From Nibricoccus aquaticus (GTDB lineage Bacteria; Verrucomicrobiota; Verrucomicrobiia; Opitutales; Opitutaceae): a stretch of DNA of 64,000 bases. Made by a program: the position numbers and the translations under genes. The notes beneath the pieces were generated by a model. It ran no database searches and was not told where the DNA came from. It worked only from the letters and a program-made list of their open reading frames with translations. Within the stretch, counting starts at the first letter, position 1. Every line of letters begins with the position of its first letter. Of this stretch, positions 33,288-41,695 are shown in pieces. The stretch lies in the NCBI RefSeq assembly GCF_002310495.1, contig NZ_CP023344.1:744001-808000 (forward strand), written 5' to 3'.

Positions 33288-33461
33288 GAGGTGAGAGGGA
33301 GAAAAGGTTAAAGTATTCGGAAGGTTAGAACGGAGTGAGCGAATCGAAATTCAAGAGGAACTCGAAAGATTTCCTGAAATTTCTTCTGACCGGCTTTTTG
33401 CTGACGATCCTCACAGTACCAGAGCCCCGCCCTCGTCCGCCAGTCATTCCCCGAAAACCTC

Positions 33462-34019
33462 TCAGCTCAACTTAGCTAAACTCCGCCTCACCGCATTTCC
33501 CATCGCCGCCGCCCACAACTCCGCCTCTCCCGCGTGCCCGTGCTCGCGGAGTTTTTCCCGGATCAACTCCCGCGACGGCTCCTCGACCACATGCTTCAGA
33601 TCGCCCGGTAGATGCGGCAGCACCTCACGCGCGATCGCCCAGCACGCCCAAGCCCGCCACCGGCGTTGCTCGCGACGCGGCTCATTCATGCGCCCGGCGT
33701 AATGCTGAAAATGCACGCGAGGATTCCCCATGAAGACACCCTCCGGCGTGTGCGCGAGAAACCACGCCATCGCCGCATACGGCATCGGCCATTTCTTCAA
33801 CGCGTCTTCATCGCCGCGCAGATCGGCCCCCATCGCGCGGTCCAGACAAAGCATCGCCCGAGCCGACTGCCCGCGCCGCCACAGATAATGCCCGTACTCC
33901 AGCACCGTCGCATAAAACTCTGCGCCGCGCCTCTCCCCGTGGCCGTCGAGATCGCGCCAGTCCATGTGCTCACGCGGCACCGGCAGATGCGGACAATCGG
34001 GAAAACGTTCGCTGCTCAT
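33462..34019 (-). CDS. Hypothetical protein
   Basis: 185 residues from ATG 34019 (MSSERFPDCPHLPVPREHMD). Cytosolic, rich in Arg and Trp, with helical segments (FYATVLEYGHYLWRRGQSAR, a TPR-like helix pair) and a WFLAHTPEGVFMGNPRVHFQ block. The pattern of a workload of small helices suggests a conserved protein of Verrucomicrobiota, but I cannot name the family. It is divergent from the acyltransferase at 34199. Confidence 0.65.
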   Translation of the reverse strand: MSSERFPDCPHLPVPREHMDWRDLDGHGERRGAEFYATVLEYGHYLWRRGQSARAMLCLDRAMGADLRGDEDALKKWPMPYAAMAWFLAHTPEGVFMGNPRVHFQHYAGRMNEPRREQRRWRAWACWAIAREVLPHLPGDLKHVVEEPSRELIREKLREHGHAGEAELWAAAMGNAVRRSLAKLS

Positions 34020-34198
34020 GGCCGCGCTTGGTGAAGCCAAATCCCTCTCTCCGCGAGCAAGATTTTTTATCCAGCGCCTCGCTCCATCCTCCACCCCGGA
34101 CTTACACCCACACCGCGCACCCGCCACCCCGCATCCCCGCGCTCCATGCTTGGCGAAACCGCCTCTATCCTCCAACTAACCCACGCAAAATCCGCCTC

Positions 34199-34930
34199 GT
34201 GCCCTCCGCTCCGCACAACTTTCCCATCACACCTCCACCCGCGCCCGCACCCAACTCCACGCGCGTCAAAGCCATCCACGGCTGGCGGCGCGCCCTGCTC
34301 TTTCCCCTCGGCCTCATCCTCCGCGCCTGGAGCGCGAGCCTGCGCTTCGAAGCCTCGCCCGCCGCACTCCGACTCCTCTCCAAATCAGACCAGCCCGTCG
34401 CCTTCGTCCTCTGGCACAACCGCCTCATCCTCACCTCCGAGATCTTCCGCCGCTACCGCCGGGGCCGCACAGTTTACGGCCTGGTCAGCGCCAGCAAAGA
34501 CGGCGCGTGGCTCTCCGCATTTTTTTCGCTCGTCGGCATCCGCACCGTGCGCGGCTCCAGCAGCCAGCTCGGTCGTGAAGCCGTCAACGCCCTCGTCGAG
34601 GTCATGCGCGCGGGCCACGACATCGGCATCACCCCCGACGGCCCGCGCGGCCCGCTCTACGAATTCAAAGCCGGCGGCCTGATCGTCGCCCGCCGCGTCC
34701 ACGCGCCACTGCTGCTCCTCGGCGCCTCCTTTGAATCGGCCTGGCAACTACGCAGTTGGGACCGCTTCTACCTGCCAAAGCCTTTTTCACGCGTCTTCCT
34801 GCGCTGCGAATGGATTCCCACCGCCGCACTCCACGACCGCGATCAAGCAGCCCAAACCCTGCGCGCCCGCCTGCTCGCCATGAATTCCGACGCCACCAGC
34901 GCCCGTACCTCGCACGAACCTGTCGTGTAA
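34199..34930 (+). CDS. Lysophospholipid acyltransferase-like (DUF374) protein
   Basis: 243 residues from GTG 34199; the frame is open upstream but Pro/His-rich. The DUF374 acyltransferase block is clear: FVLWHNRLILTS (His73), then ISASKDG-like VSASKDGAWLSAFF, RGSSSQLGREAVNALVEVMR, and GITPDGPRGPLYEFKAGGL. These proteins move acyl chains onto lipid or lipid-A-type acceptors at the inner membrane. The short form here has one hydrophobic helix near the start (ALLFPLGLILRAW). Confidence 0.83.
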   Translation: MPSAPHNFPITPPPAPAPNSTRVKAIHGWRRALLFPLGLILRAWSASLRFEASPAALRLLSKSDQPVAFVLWHNRLILTSEIFRRYRRGRTVYGLVSASKDGAWLSAFFSLVGIRTVRGSSSQLGREAVNALVEVMRAGHDIGITPDGPRGPLYEFKAGGLIVARRVHAPLLLLGASFESAWQLRSWDRFYLPKPFSRVFLRCEWIPTAALHDRDQAAQTLRARLLAMNSDATSARTSHEPVV

Positions 34931-35028
34931 CCGCTCCGCACCTCTCCGCCCGCACGTCGGCGCTACCTCCGCTCGCCCGCTCCACATACCGCCGCTTGTC
35001 GTCCTCTCGCACGAGCCGACTCGCACTT

Positions 35029-35661
35029 CTACAACGTCGTCGCCGCTACCATCGCTGCCAGCGACTCCCGCACGAACCGTTTCTGCAACCGCCGCGCCAG
35101 CGGCTTCATCAACTTCACCGGCCAGAAGCGCGGCCGCGAAAACGCCCGCAGGTCATACCACACCGTGCCGTCCTCGAGCATCTCCGCCATGAACCGCTCC
35201 TCCCCTTGCTCCACATGCGTCGTGAGCGTCCCATACGCGAAACCAAACCGCCTCACCGGCCCCGCCTCCTCGACCATGTACACGATCCGGCAGCCGCTCA
35301 TCCACCAGACCCCGTAGCCGCGCGCCAGCATCGTCAACGTCTGCCCCGCCCGCACAGTTTCGTCCGCCGGTTCGATCGCCGCCCAGCCCTTCGGAAACAT
35401 CTGCCACGTCTTCAGCGCCTCACACGCTCGCGTCCACGTCTCCTCGCCCCGCCCCAGTCTCACCGAATTGTGATCCACGTGGTACCCCGCCGGATACCCG
35501 CTCGCCGACTGCCCAAGCTCATCATAACTAAGCGCCGCCCGCTCGTTCTTCATCCGAAACGCCGTCACTTCCGCCGCCCTCGGCCGGTGCAACCGAAACT
35601 CCGGCCGCGTCTTTTCCAACGCTCCATCCGTGGTCATTACCTGCGGCATCCGCTTGTTCAT
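35029..35661 (-). CDS. DUF1990-family protein
   Basis: 210 residues from ATG 35661; ATGs at 35649 and 35637 are alternatives. DUF1990 signature stretches are present: a START-like hydrophobic core with FGFAYGTLTTHVEQGEERFM, LEDGTVWYDLRAFSRP and a C-terminal basic helix (LARRLQKRFVRESLAAM). Members are small proteins of unknown function, often about 170-220 residues. It is convergent with the DUF374 gene. Confidence 0.8.
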   Translation of the reverse strand: MNKRMPQVMTTDGALEKTRPEFRLHRPRAAEVTAFRMKNERAALSYDELGQSASGYPAGYHVDHNSVRLGRGEETWTRACEALKTWQMFPKGWAAIEPADETVRAGQTLTMLARGYGVWWMSGCRIVYMVEEAGPVRRFGFAYGTLTTHVEQGEERFMAEMLEDGTVWYDLRAFSRPRFWPVKLMKPLARRLQKRFVRESLAAMVAATTL

Positions 35662-35827
35662 GACGTTGCACTCTGAGCAACCCACAGCTCCCTGCAATCA
35701 CGCTCCCGCCCCAACCGCATCGCTGCCATTGTCTCCAAAATGTCGCCACACCCGGCTTGGCGCCCCCCGGCACGCGACCTGCATTTTCAGCCGTGCCATC
35801 CGGCCATCTCCCCGCATATTTCTCTTC

Positions 35828-36598
35828 ATGAAGACCCGCCGCGAAATCGTCGAAAACTGGCTCCCCCGTTACACCGGCGTCCCGCTCAGCGAATTCGGCG
35901 ACCACATCCTCCTCACGAATTTTCAGAGCTACGTGAAGCTCTTCGCCCAGTGGCACAAAGTTCCCGTGCGCGGCAAGGACAAGCCCATGTCCAGCGCCAC
36001 CAAAGGCCGCATCACCATAATCAACTTCGGCATGGGCTCCGCCACCGCCGCCACCGTGATGGACCTCCTCAGCGCCATCCACCCAAAAGCCGTCCTCTTC
36101 CTCGGCAAATGCGGCGGCATCAAACACCGCGCCGAACTCGGCGACCTCATCCTCCCCATCGCCGCCATCCGCGGCGAAGGCACCAGCAACGATTACTTCC
36201 CGCCCGAGGTTCCCGCGCTCCCCGCCTTCGCCCTCCAAAAAGCCATCTCCACGACCATCCGCGACTTCGCCCGCGATTACTGGACCGGCACCGTGTACAC
36301 CACCAACCGCCGCGTCTGGGAACACGACGACGCCTTCAAAGCCTACCTCCAAAAAATCCACGCCCTCTGCGTGGACATGGAAACCGCCACCATCTTCATG
36401 ACCGGTTTCTACAACGAGATCACCACTGGCGCGCTCCTCCTCGTCAGCGATCAACCCATGACTCCTGACGGCGTGAAAACTGCCAAGAGCGACCGCGCCG
36501 TCGATCACACTTACGTCGAAGACCACCTCAAGATCGGCATCGCCTCCCTCAAGCAGCTCATCAATCAGGGCCTCACCCTGAAGCACCTGAAGTTCTAA
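35828..36598 (+). CDS. amn: AMP nucleosidase, short form
   Basis: 256 residues from ATG 35828 (MKTRREIVENWLPRYTGVPL). The nucleoside-phosphorylase fold is readable: TIINFGMGSATAATVMDLL, VLFLGKCGGIK, TSNDYFPPEVPALP and a VDMETATIFMTGF block with the catalytic acid. It hydrolyses AMP to adenine and ribose-5-phosphate. The enterobacterial enzyme has an extra N-terminal regulatory domain of ~170 residues. Its absence is typical of the short form in Bacteroidetes and relatives. Confidence 0.87.
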   Translation: MKTRREIVENWLPRYTGVPLSEFGDHILLTNFQSYVKLFAQWHKVPVRGKDKPMSSATKGRITIINFGMGSATAATVMDLLSAIHPKAVLFLGKCGGIKHRAELGDLILPIAAIRGEGTSNDYFPPEVPALPAFALQKAISTTIRDFARDYWTGTVYTTNRRVWEHDDAFKAYLQKIHALCVDMETATIFMTGFYNEITTGALLLVSDQPMTPDGVKTAKSDRAVDHTYVEDHLKIGIASLKQLINQGLTLKHLKF

Positions 36599-36616
36599 AG
36601 CCTTCCGCCCTCGCCT

Positions 36617-36742
36617 CCGTAATGGAGGGACGACCTCCGTGTCGTCCACGTCTTCTCTTCCAGCGCGTCGCCTTCGAAATTCCGTCCGACCAGCGCCCGA
36701 CTTTTCCACTGGTCATTGGTCACTGCTCATTGGTCACTAGTG
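36617..36742 (+). repeat. Hairpin repeat and ATTGGTCACT tandem repeat
   Basis: First TCCGTAATGGAGGGACGACC with the hairpin GGACGAC-ctccgt-GTCGTCC. Then, from about 36705, a tandem phrase TGGTCATTGGTCACTGCTC / ATTGGTCACTAGT. Both lie in the leader of the deacetylase gene, and a longer frame starting at 36622 would translate them, which is why a later start was chosen. Confidence 0.6.
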
Positions 36743-36753
36743 CCCTCCCGCCC

Positions 36754-37593
36754 GTGTCCGCCTCCTCCACAGAAACCGCCCGCCCCCTCTCCGTTCACGC
36801 GGCCACCCCGCTCCGCCGCCCCCTCGCCTTCAAGATCTGGTTCTACTGGACCGTCGCTGCAAAAATCACCGGCACCGTCCTCTTCCTTCGTGGCCACCAC
36901 ACCCTCGCACCGTTCGTCTTCTTCAGCGGCGCCCCCTGGCTCCTCTGGCAATTCCTCGTCCCGACGTCCCACGGCTTCGGCCCCGCCATCCGCCGCTTCC
37001 GCACCGACCGCCTCGAGATCTGGCTAACGATCGACGACGGCCCCGACCCCGCCACCACCCCGCGCGTCCTCGATCTCCTCGATCAACACCGCGCCCGCGC
37101 CACCTTCTTCCTCATCGGCGAAAACGCCGCCCGCCACCCCGCGCTCGTCGTCGAAATCCTCCGCCGCGGCCACACCTTGGGCAACCACACCCACACTCAT
37201 CCCCACGGCACCTACTGGGGCGCCCTTCCCTCCGCAACCGGCGCACAGATGGACAACTGCGATGCCGCCATCCGCGCCGTCGGCGCGCCCTCGCCGCGTT
37301 GGTTCCGCCCGCCCGTCGGCCTGAAAAGCCTCTCGCTCCACCCCCAGCTCGCGAAGCGTGGCCTCGAACTCGTCCTCTGGAGCGCCCGCGGCTACGACAC
37401 CCAGACCCGCGATCCCGACGCCGCCGTCCGCCGTATCCGCCATTCCCTCACGCCCGGCGCCATCATCCTCGCCCACGAATCCGGCCCGCCCGGTTCCCCC
37501 CGCGTCGAAGTCATCGCCCGCCTCCTCGCCCGTCTCACCGCAGACGGCTACCGCTGCGTCATCCCTTCCGCCGAAAGCCTGGAGCGCACCTGA
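36754..37593 (+). CDS. Polysaccharide deacetylase-family protein
   Basis: 279 residues from GTG 36754. An N-terminal hydrophobic region of one or two helices (KIWFYWTVAAKITGTVLFLR, then FVFFSGAPWLLWQFLV) anchors it in the membrane. The NodB domain follows with TIDDGPDP (metal Asp94/Asp95 region), GNHTHTHPHG (His147/His151 type metal site, residues 143-152), RWFRPPVGLKS and VLWSARGYD, and ends with HESG. It would deacetylate N-acetylated sugars such as chitin or peptidoglycan. NamZ follows 82 bp later, which supports cell-wall work. Confidence 0.87.
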   Translation: MSASSTETARPLSVHAATPLRRPLAFKIWFYWTVAAKITGTVLFLRGHHTLAPFVFFSGAPWLLWQFLVPTSHGFGPAIRRFRTDRLEIWLTIDDGPDPATTPRVLDLLDQHRARATFFLIGENAARHPALVVEILRRGHTLGNHTHTHPHGTYWGALPSATGAQMDNCDAAIRAVGAPSPRWFRPPVGLKSLSLHPQLAKRGLELVLWSARGYDTQTRDPDAAVRRIRHSLTPGAIILAHESGPPGSPRVEVIARLLARLTADGYRCVIPSAESLERT

Positions 37594-37675
37594 ACCTCCC
37601 GCCGCCTCACTTCATCGCATCCCGCGCGTCTTCACTCTCGACGCACCTCCCACCGCTCGCACTGTGAGCCTTCGC

Positions 37676-39151
37676 ATGACCGGCCCCGCCCGCCCCTCCC
37701 TTTCCCGCCAGCCCCGCATCGTCAAAGCGCTCCTGCTGACCGTTTCCCTTTTGCTGCTTTCCCTCGTCGCAGGCTATGCGGCCGGCCAGCCCGGTACACG
37801 CTCCAGCTCCCCGGCCAAACAACGCGTCAAACCCGCCCGCGCCACCAGCCAGCCCTCCGCCCGGCCCGTCGTCCAGGCCCCGACCGCCCCCGCCTCCGCC
37901 AGCTCCGCCGCGCAACCGTCCGCCGCCTCAACACCTGTCTACTTCCCCGGCCCCCGCTCCGGCCCCGCCGTCATGCTCGGCATCGACGTCCTCGCCGCGC
38001 AAAACTTCGCTCCCATCGCCGGCAAACGCGTCGGCCTCCTCACCCACCCGCCCGGCGTGAACCGCCTCGGCGTCAGCACCATCGACGTCCTCCGCGCCGC
38101 CCCCAATGTCAAACTCGTCGCCCTCTTCGGCCCCGAGCACGGCATCTACGGCAAAACCGCCGCCTCGGTGAACATCACCGACACCATCGACAAACGCACC
38201 GGCCTCCCCGCGTATTCGCTCTACGGTAACAACCGCAAACCCACCAAAAAACAGCTCCAAGGCCTCGATGCCCTGCTCATCGACATGCAGGACATCGGCG
38301 TACGCTCCTACACCTTCTCCGTCTGCATGAAGTACGCGATGGAGGCCTGCTTCGAACACGGCATCGAAGTCATCGTCCTCGACCGCCCCAACCCCCTCGG
38401 CGGACTCAAGGTCGATGGGCCCCTCCTCGACCGCCAGTTCTTCAGCGGCGTCGGCCAGTTCGCCATGCCTTACGTGCACGGCCTGACCATGGGCGAGCTC
38501 GCCCGCCTCGCCGCCGGCACCCCCGGCGGTCTCGACATCAGCGAAGCTGCCCGCGCCCGCGGCAAACTCACCGTCATCCCCATGCAAGGCTGGCGCCGCT
38601 CCATGCGCTGGCCCGAGACCGGCCTCAAATTCGTCCCCACCTCCCCCTACATCCAGGACTTCGCCGCCTGCGTCGGCTACGCCATGACCGGCCTCGGCTG
38701 CCAGATCGGCGGTTTCTCCCACGGCATCGGTACCCAGTATCCATTTCGCGGAGTCTCCACCAAACTCCGCTCCATGGATCAGGTGCAGAAGGAACTCACC
38801 GCCCTCCGTCTCCCCGGCCTCGCCTTCAAAAAAGTCTCCCTCACCTCCCCCAATGGCGCCCCCATGGGCATCGGCATCTACGTCGAGGTAAACGACTGGG
38901 ATGACTGGAACCCCACCGAGCTCAGCTTCCACCTCATGCGCCTCGCCGCGCTCTATAACGCGAAAAACCCCTTCGCCGCCGCCACTTCAGCTGAAGCCCT
39001 GCTCTTCAATAAACACACCGGCTCTGCCGAGTGGTGGAACGCTATCAAGCGCGACGGCTCCCGCGTGGATCTCACTGGCTTCCTCCGCAAATGGAAGCAG
39101 GACGCCCTCCTCTTCCAGCAGTCCAGCCGCCGCTTCTGGCTCTACGAATAA
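37676..39151 (+). CDS. namZ: NamZ-type exo-beta-N-acetylmuramidase (DUF1343, GH171)
   Basis: 491 residues from ATG 37676, with GTG 37664 possible. It begins with a signal-anchor (LLLTVSLLLLSLVAGYAAG) and a Pro/Ala/Ser-rich linker of ~60 residues. The DUF1343 domain runs from VMLGIDVLAAQNF through GLLTHPPGVNR, LFGPEHGIYG, LIDMQDIGVRSYTFS, VLDRPNPLGG, PYVHGLTMGELA and GTQYPFRGVS. In Bacillus subtilis NamZ removes MurNAc from the non-reducing ends of peptidoglycan fragments. The linker suggests display outside the inner membrane. Confidence 0.85.
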   Translation: MTGPARPSLSRQPRIVKALLLTVSLLLLSLVAGYAAGQPGTRSSSPAKQRVKPARATSQPSARPVVQAPTAPASASSAAQPSAASTPVYFPGPRSGPAVMLGIDVLAAQNFAPIAGKRVGLLTHPPGVNRLGVSTIDVLRAAPNVKLVALFGPEHGIYGKTAASVNITDTIDKRTGLPAYSLYGNNRKPTKKQLQGLDALLIDMQDIGVRSYTFSVCMKYAMEACFEHGIEVIVLDRPNPLGGLKVDGPLLDRQFFSGVGQFAMPYVHGLTMGELARLAAGTPGGLDISEAARARGKLTVIPMQGWRRSMRWPETGLKFVPTSPYIQDFAACVGYAMTGLGCQIGGFSHGIGTQYPFRGVSTKLRSMDQVQKELTALRLPGLAFKKVSLTSPNGAPMGIGIYVEVNDWDDWNPTELSFHLMRLAALYNAKNPFAAATSAEALLFNKHTGSAEWWNAIKRDGSRVDLTGFLRKWKQDALLFQQSSRRFWLYE

Positions 39152-39272
39152 TCCGCCCCGGTTAGCCGCCCCGGCACGTCCGAAACTCAGCGCGCCAGCT
39201 GGAAAAAACTCGCCTTCGGACAACTCCAGCGGCCTCGTGTCCGCGTCAGTAGTTCTCACCCGTCCGGTTCTC

Positions 39273-39284
39273 TTCCCTAGGGAA
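39273..39284. promoter_or_regulatory. Palindromic operator candidate upstream of LacI gene
   Basis: TTCCCTAGGGAA is a perfect 12-bp palindrome, 34 bp before the GTG start of the LacI-family gene, flanked by CGGTT and AACCG half-sites. LacI regulators commonly repress their own promoter through such a site; this is inferred from position. Confidence 0.45.
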
Positions 39285-39318
39285 ACCGAACACGCTCCTG
39301 GCCCCACCCCATTACCCC

Positions 39319-40410
39319 GTGTCCTCGCTGCCTCGGAAAGTTTCCCAGGCCCAGATCGCTCGCGATTTGGGCGTGTCCCAAGCCCTCGTCTCGCTCGTCC
39401 TCAACGGCCGCCGCGACGGGATTAACGCCGCCACCTACGAACGCATCTGGCAGCACACCGCCCTCTGCGGCTACCGCGCCAAAGGCATGAACCCGGCCGC
39501 TGCCCCCGCCGCCGCCCTGCATCCCCAGATCGGCGCCATCCTGCGCCCTTCGCTCACGCTGTCACGGCTCGGCAACTACTTCAGCCACGTCCAGCACGGC
39601 CTCCACGCCGGCCTCGAAGCTTCCGGCGGCTCCACCGCCTTCCTCGGCTCCGCCGACGAGTTCGACGCCGCCCGCCTCGCCCGCCTCTTTCCCACCGGCC
39701 ACCGTTTCCACGGCCTCGCCATCTTCGGCGAAGTCTCCCCCGCCTTCCTTCGGAAACTCCTCTCCCGCCAGCCCCGCCTCGTCAGCATCTCCGCCTGCCC
39801 CGACCGCCCGGGCCACACCGTCAACGGCGACGAAAAACAGTCCCTCGATCTCCTCGTCCAGCACCTCAAAAAACTCGGCCACCGCCGCATCGGCTGGCTC
39901 GGCGGCAAAGCCGGTCAGGGCCGCCACGAAACCCGCCGCGACGCTTTCCACGCCGCCCTCCTCGCCGCCGGACTCGCCTCCGATCCCCGCTACGAAACTG
40001 CCCGCACCGAGGCCGATCGCGCCGAAGGAGCCGAGGCCATCCACAAACTTCTCCCCCTCGCCCGCCGCGCCGATTTCCCCACCGCCTTCATCTGCTACAA
40101 CAGCCTCATGGCCACCGGCGCCACCCTCGCCCTCAACCACGCCGGCTGGGAAACTCCATCGCGCCTCAGCATCGTCGGCGCCGATCTCCCGCGCCCTCCC
40201 ACCAAACGCGAACCCGCCGTCACCGGTGCCGGCACCTGCGCTCATTCCCTCGGCCACGCCGCCGCCAGCCTTCTCCTCGAATCAGCGCCCGCCGCCACTC
40301 TCGACTACCAGCACCTCACCCTGCCCGCCCGCCTCATTATCGGCGAGACCTCCGGCCCCGCTCCCTCCGCTTTCTCTTCACATCAGTTCGCCGAGCTCGC
40401 CCGCGCCTGA
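39319..40410 (+). CDS. LacI-family transcriptional regulator
   Basis: 363 residues from GTG 39319. The N-terminal helix-turn-helix reads VSQAQIARDLGVSQALVSLV with the usual hinge (LNGRRDGINAATYERIW). The effector domain is a periplasmic-binding fold: GAILRPSLTLSRLGNYFSHV, DGNGDEKQ-like VNGDEKQSLDLLVQHLKKLG and HRRIGWLGGKAG, then TAFICYNSLMATGATLAL and RLSIVGADLPRP. It represses genes until a sugar ligand binds. Its position between NamZ and an alginate lyase suggests control of uronate or cell-wall sugar use. Confidence 0.88.
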   Translation: MSSLPRKVSQAQIARDLGVSQALVSLVLNGRRDGINAATYERIWQHTALCGYRAKGMNPAAAPAAALHPQIGAILRPSLTLSRLGNYFSHVQHGLHAGLEASGGSTAFLGSADEFDAARLARLFPTGHRFHGLAIFGEVSPAFLRKLLSRQPRLVSISACPDRPGHTVNGDEKQSLDLLVQHLKKLGHRRIGWLGGKAGQGRHETRRDAFHAALLAAGLASDPRYETARTEADRAEGAEAIHKLLPLARRADFPTAFICYNSLMATGATLALNHAGWETPSRLSIVGADLPRPPTKREPAVTGAGTCAHSLGHAAASLLLESAPAATLDYQHLTLPARLIIGETSGPAPSAFSSHQFAELARA

Positions 40411-40506
40411 CGCGATCACGGCCCCGGCCACCCGTAACCTCAGCCGCTTCCGCTGAAAACGCATCACCTTCACCGGTGCTCGTGCGTCAGTCTGTGAACC
40501 CCCGCC

Positions 40507-41670
40507 ATGATCCGCCCACTCCTGCTGCTCTCGGTTCTGTTCTCCACTTTCAACGCCTTCGCCGCCGATGAGCCGTGTACAGTTTCTCTCGAAGCCAGCC
40601 GTGTCGCCGCAGCGCGCGCCCAACTCACTTCACCCGGTTCTCCGCTCCAGCCTTCGCTTCAAAAGCTACGCCGCGACGCCGACCGTCTCCTAAAAACCCC
40701 CTCCGCCTCCGTTCTCGATAAAACCAAGACCGCCGACAGCGGAAACAAACACGACTACTTCAGCCTCGGCCCCTACTGGTGGCCCAACCCCACCAAACCC
40801 GACGGCCTTCCCTACATCCGCCGCGACGGCCACGTGAATCCCGAAAGCAAAACCGGCACCGACTCCATCGCCTTCGCCCGCACCTGCAACGCCGTCCGCA
40901 CCCTCGGCCTCGCCTACGCCCTCACCGGCCACGAACCCTACGCCGCGAAAGCCGCCGCGCTCACCCGCGCCTGGTTTCTAGACCCCGCGACCGCCATGAC
41001 TCCGCATCTCGAATACGCCCAGGCCGTCCCCGGCAAAAACGAGGTGCGCGGCACTGGCGTCCTCGAATCCCGCCACCTCACCGCCCTGACCGACGGCCTC
41101 GCCCTCCTCGCCCGCTCACCTTCCTGGCCCCACTCCGATCAAACCGCCCTGCACGACTGGCTGGAAAAATTCTACGACTGGCTCATCAAGAGCCCGAACG
41201 GACTCGCCGAAGCCGCCGCCCGCAATAATCACGGCAGTTGGTACGATGTGCAGGCCGCGCATCTCGCGCTGTACCTTGGCCGCACCAACGACGCCCGCAC
41301 CATCATCCAGCAGGCACTCTCCAAACGCATCGAGCACCAGATCGAGCCCGATGGACGCCAGCCCCTCGAACTCGCCCGCACCAAATCGCTCGACTACTGC
41401 ATTTTTAATCTCGAAGCCCTCGCCCAACTCGCCCGCCTCGGCCGCCACGTCGACATTGATCTCTGGACCCACACCAGCGCCGATGGCCGCAGCATGATCT
41501 CCGCCCTCCGCTTCATCGCTCCCTACGCCGATCCCTCAAAACCCTGGCCAAAGGAAGATCTCAAAGAAGCCGACCGCAGTCGCATCACCGATCTCATCCG
41601 CGACTACCGCCGCCATCACGACGACCCCACGCTGCCGCTTTCACCCGCACCCGCAGAGTTCGATTTCTAA
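40507..41670 (+). CDS. Secreted alginate lyase-family protein (PL5)
   Basis: 387 residues with a signal peptide (MIRPLLLLSVLFSTFNAFAA). The alpha/alpha-barrel PL5 signature is present: DYFSLGPYWWPNPTKPDGLP, then RNNHGSWYDVQ (Asn241/His242/Tyr246), which contains the Asn-His-Tyr catalytic set, and a SLDYCIFNLEAL helix. It would cleave mannuronate-rich alginate in the periplasm. It follows the LacI gene by 97 bp and is probably in its regulon. Confidence 0.87.
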   Translation: MIRPLLLLSVLFSTFNAFAADEPCTVSLEASRVAAARAQLTSPGSPLQPSLQKLRRDADRLLKTPSASVLDKTKTADSGNKHDYFSLGPYWWPNPTKPDGLPYIRRDGHVNPESKTGTDSIAFARTCNAVRTLGLAYALTGHEPYAAKAAALTRAWFLDPATAMTPHLEYAQAVPGKNEVRGTGVLESRHLTALTDGLALLARSPSWPHSDQTALHDWLEKFYDWLIKSPNGLAEAAARNNHGSWYDVQAAHLALYLGRTNDARTIIQQALSKRIEHQIEPDGRQPLELARTKSLDYCIFNLEALAQLARLGRHVDIDLWTHTSADGRSMISALRFIAPYADPSKPWPKEDLKEADRSRITDLIRDYRRHHDDPTLPLSPAPAEFDF

Positions 41671-41695
41671 ACGCCCGCAACGGCAGGCCTATAGC

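Noticed and set aside
36622-36753. An ATG start for the deacetylase at 36622
   Set aside because: It would translate a hairpin repeat and a tandem repeat. The GTG at 36754 directly precedes the conserved part.
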